DNA of 13,927 nt from Rhodospirillales bacterium (GTDB lineage Bacteria; Pseudomonadota; Alphaproteobacteria; CACIAM-22H2), in assembly GCA_016195145.1 (NCBI GenBank), contig JACQAF010000206.1, positions 1 through 13,927 on the forward strand, read 5' to 3'. The notes below the pieces were generated by a model. That model saw only the letters and a program-made list of their open reading frames with translations. It was not told where the DNA came from and searched no databases. Positions 13,347 to 13,927 of this stretch are shown here, in pieces; positions within the stretch are counted from its first letter, which is position 1; each line of letters opens with the position of its first letter. Made by a program: the position numbers and the translations under genes.

Positions 13347-13927
13347 CTAGCGCAGCGCCGCCGGCACCGCGATCTTGGCCTCGTTGTAGTATTTGAGGGC
13401 ACCGGGGTGGAGCTTCGCCCCCATGGTGCCGACCATGTCGCGGGAAACGCCTTCCCACCAGGCGTTCTGCTTGGCCATCGCCTCGCGGCTGGTCCAGAAG
13501 GCGCGGGTGACCGCATAGGCGGTAGCGTCGTCCATGCGCGTCGTCGCATAGGCGGCGACCGGCACGGATATGGTCGTCACGTCGTAATCGACGCCCTTGT
13601 AAATGCCCTTGGGGACGATGATGCCGACCGCGCTCTTGTCGATCAGCTGAACAAGCGCCAGCTGCTGCGAGGATAGCGACAGGATGCGGATCGGCGTCGT
13701 CGCGCCTGCGAAGCGCAGGACCATCTGCGGCGTCAGCAATCCCGCGGCGATCAGGACCACGACGAGGCACGCCAAGAGCAAAGATGCGGCGCGAGATGGT
13801 CGCGCGAGAGCTCCGAGACGCCTCGAAAACGCTCCTTCGGCCGCGCTGCCAGAGCCCGCCGCGACGAGGAGCGTGAACAGGACGACCGTGAGCGCGTACG
13901 TCGGATGGCCAAGGAAGATGATGAGCC
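13347..13927 (-). CDS. Chimeric frame: spermidine-synthase-like membrane segment joined to TAXI binding-protein C-terminus; open at right edge
   Basis: The frame is open from the right edge to a TAG at 13349-13347, showing 192 residues. The last ~110 residues are unmistakably the C-terminal third of a TAXI binding protein: IVPKGIYKGVDYDVTTISVP, YATTRMDDATAYAVTRAFW, then GMxxxLHPGALKYYNEAKI-like text ending in AKIAVPAALR. The TAXI signal peptide and the first two thirds are missing. In their place is IFLGHPTYALTVVLFTLLVA, a conserved membrane motif of fused spermidine-synthase-like proteins, then an arginine-rich loop and a second hydrophobic helix ending near FAGATTPIR. The switch lies near 13680-13700, without a frame break. 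Codons to the right (TCT, CCA, CGA, GGA, AGG) differ from the TCG/CCG habit of the rest of the window. Possible causes are an in-frame deletion, a recombination with foreign DNA, or an assembly join. As a binding protein it should be non-functional. Confidence 0.75.
   Translation of the reverse strand, partial: LIIFLGHPTYALTVVLFTLLVAAGSGSAAEGAFSRRLGALARPSRAASLLLACLVVVLIAAGLLTPQMVLRFAGATTPIRILSLSSQQLALVQLIDKSAVGIIVPKGIYKGVDYDVTTISVPVAAYATTRMDDATAYAVTRAFWTSREAMAKQNAWWEGVSRDMVGTMGAKLHPGALKYYNEAKIAVPAALR

Overview
This window looks like chromosomal DNA from a GC-rich alphaproteobacterium. That placement is an inference. It rests on the strong G/C preference at third codon positions, a fused TRAP-TAXI permease with a DUF3394 tail, a DUF1194 protein and a BigR/SqrR-type ArsR regulator. 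It is not a species assignment. I see no tRNA, rRNA, CRISPR array, insertion sequence, integrase or phage gene.

Layout from the left. A glyoxalase-like gene runs off the left edge on the minus strand (1-732). A 547-bp gap follows, ending in a probable promoter with an 18-bp palindrome over its -10 box. The first TRAP-TAXI transporter is on the plus strand: a periplasmic binding protein (1280-2251) and an 863-residue fused permease (2368-4959), separated by two strong stem-loops. The permease meets a minus-strand cluster tail to tail, with an 11-bp overlap. Transcribed right to left, that cluster is an inositol-monophosphatase-family gene (6751-7581), an exported DUF1194/vWA-like protein (5931-6695) and an FtsJ/RlmM-like RNA methyltransferase (4949-5881). 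A SugE/Gdx small multidrug resistance gene (7772-8089, plus) diverges from the cluster. It converges on an exported protein of unknown function (8135-8743, minus), with a perfect threefold 14-bp tandem repeat between them.

From 9005 to the right edge every gene is on the minus strand. In transcription order they are: a reading frame open at the right edge that joins a spermidine-synthase-like membrane segment to the C-terminal third of a TAXI binding protein (13347-13927); a second fused TAXI permease (11514-13343); a DauA-like FAD-dependent amino-acid dehydrogenase (10326-11450); a decayed glutathione S-transferase (about 10035-10290); a VOC-fold metalloprotein (9464-9964); and an ArsR regulator with the cysteine pair of persulfide sensors behind its own promoter (9005-9346).

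Functionally the window is mostly uptake and small-molecule metabolism. One TAXI system looks intact. The second has lost most of its binding protein but keeps its permease next to an amino-acid dehydrogenase, which suggests it once imported, or still imports, an amino-acid-like substrate. I found no convincing undescribed multi-gene system. The points most worth a second look are the chimeric reading frame at the right edge, the tandem stem-loops in the first TAXI operon, the palindrome over the TAXI promoter, the self-contained ArsR promoter/operator and the altered substrate pocket of the DauA-like enzyme.
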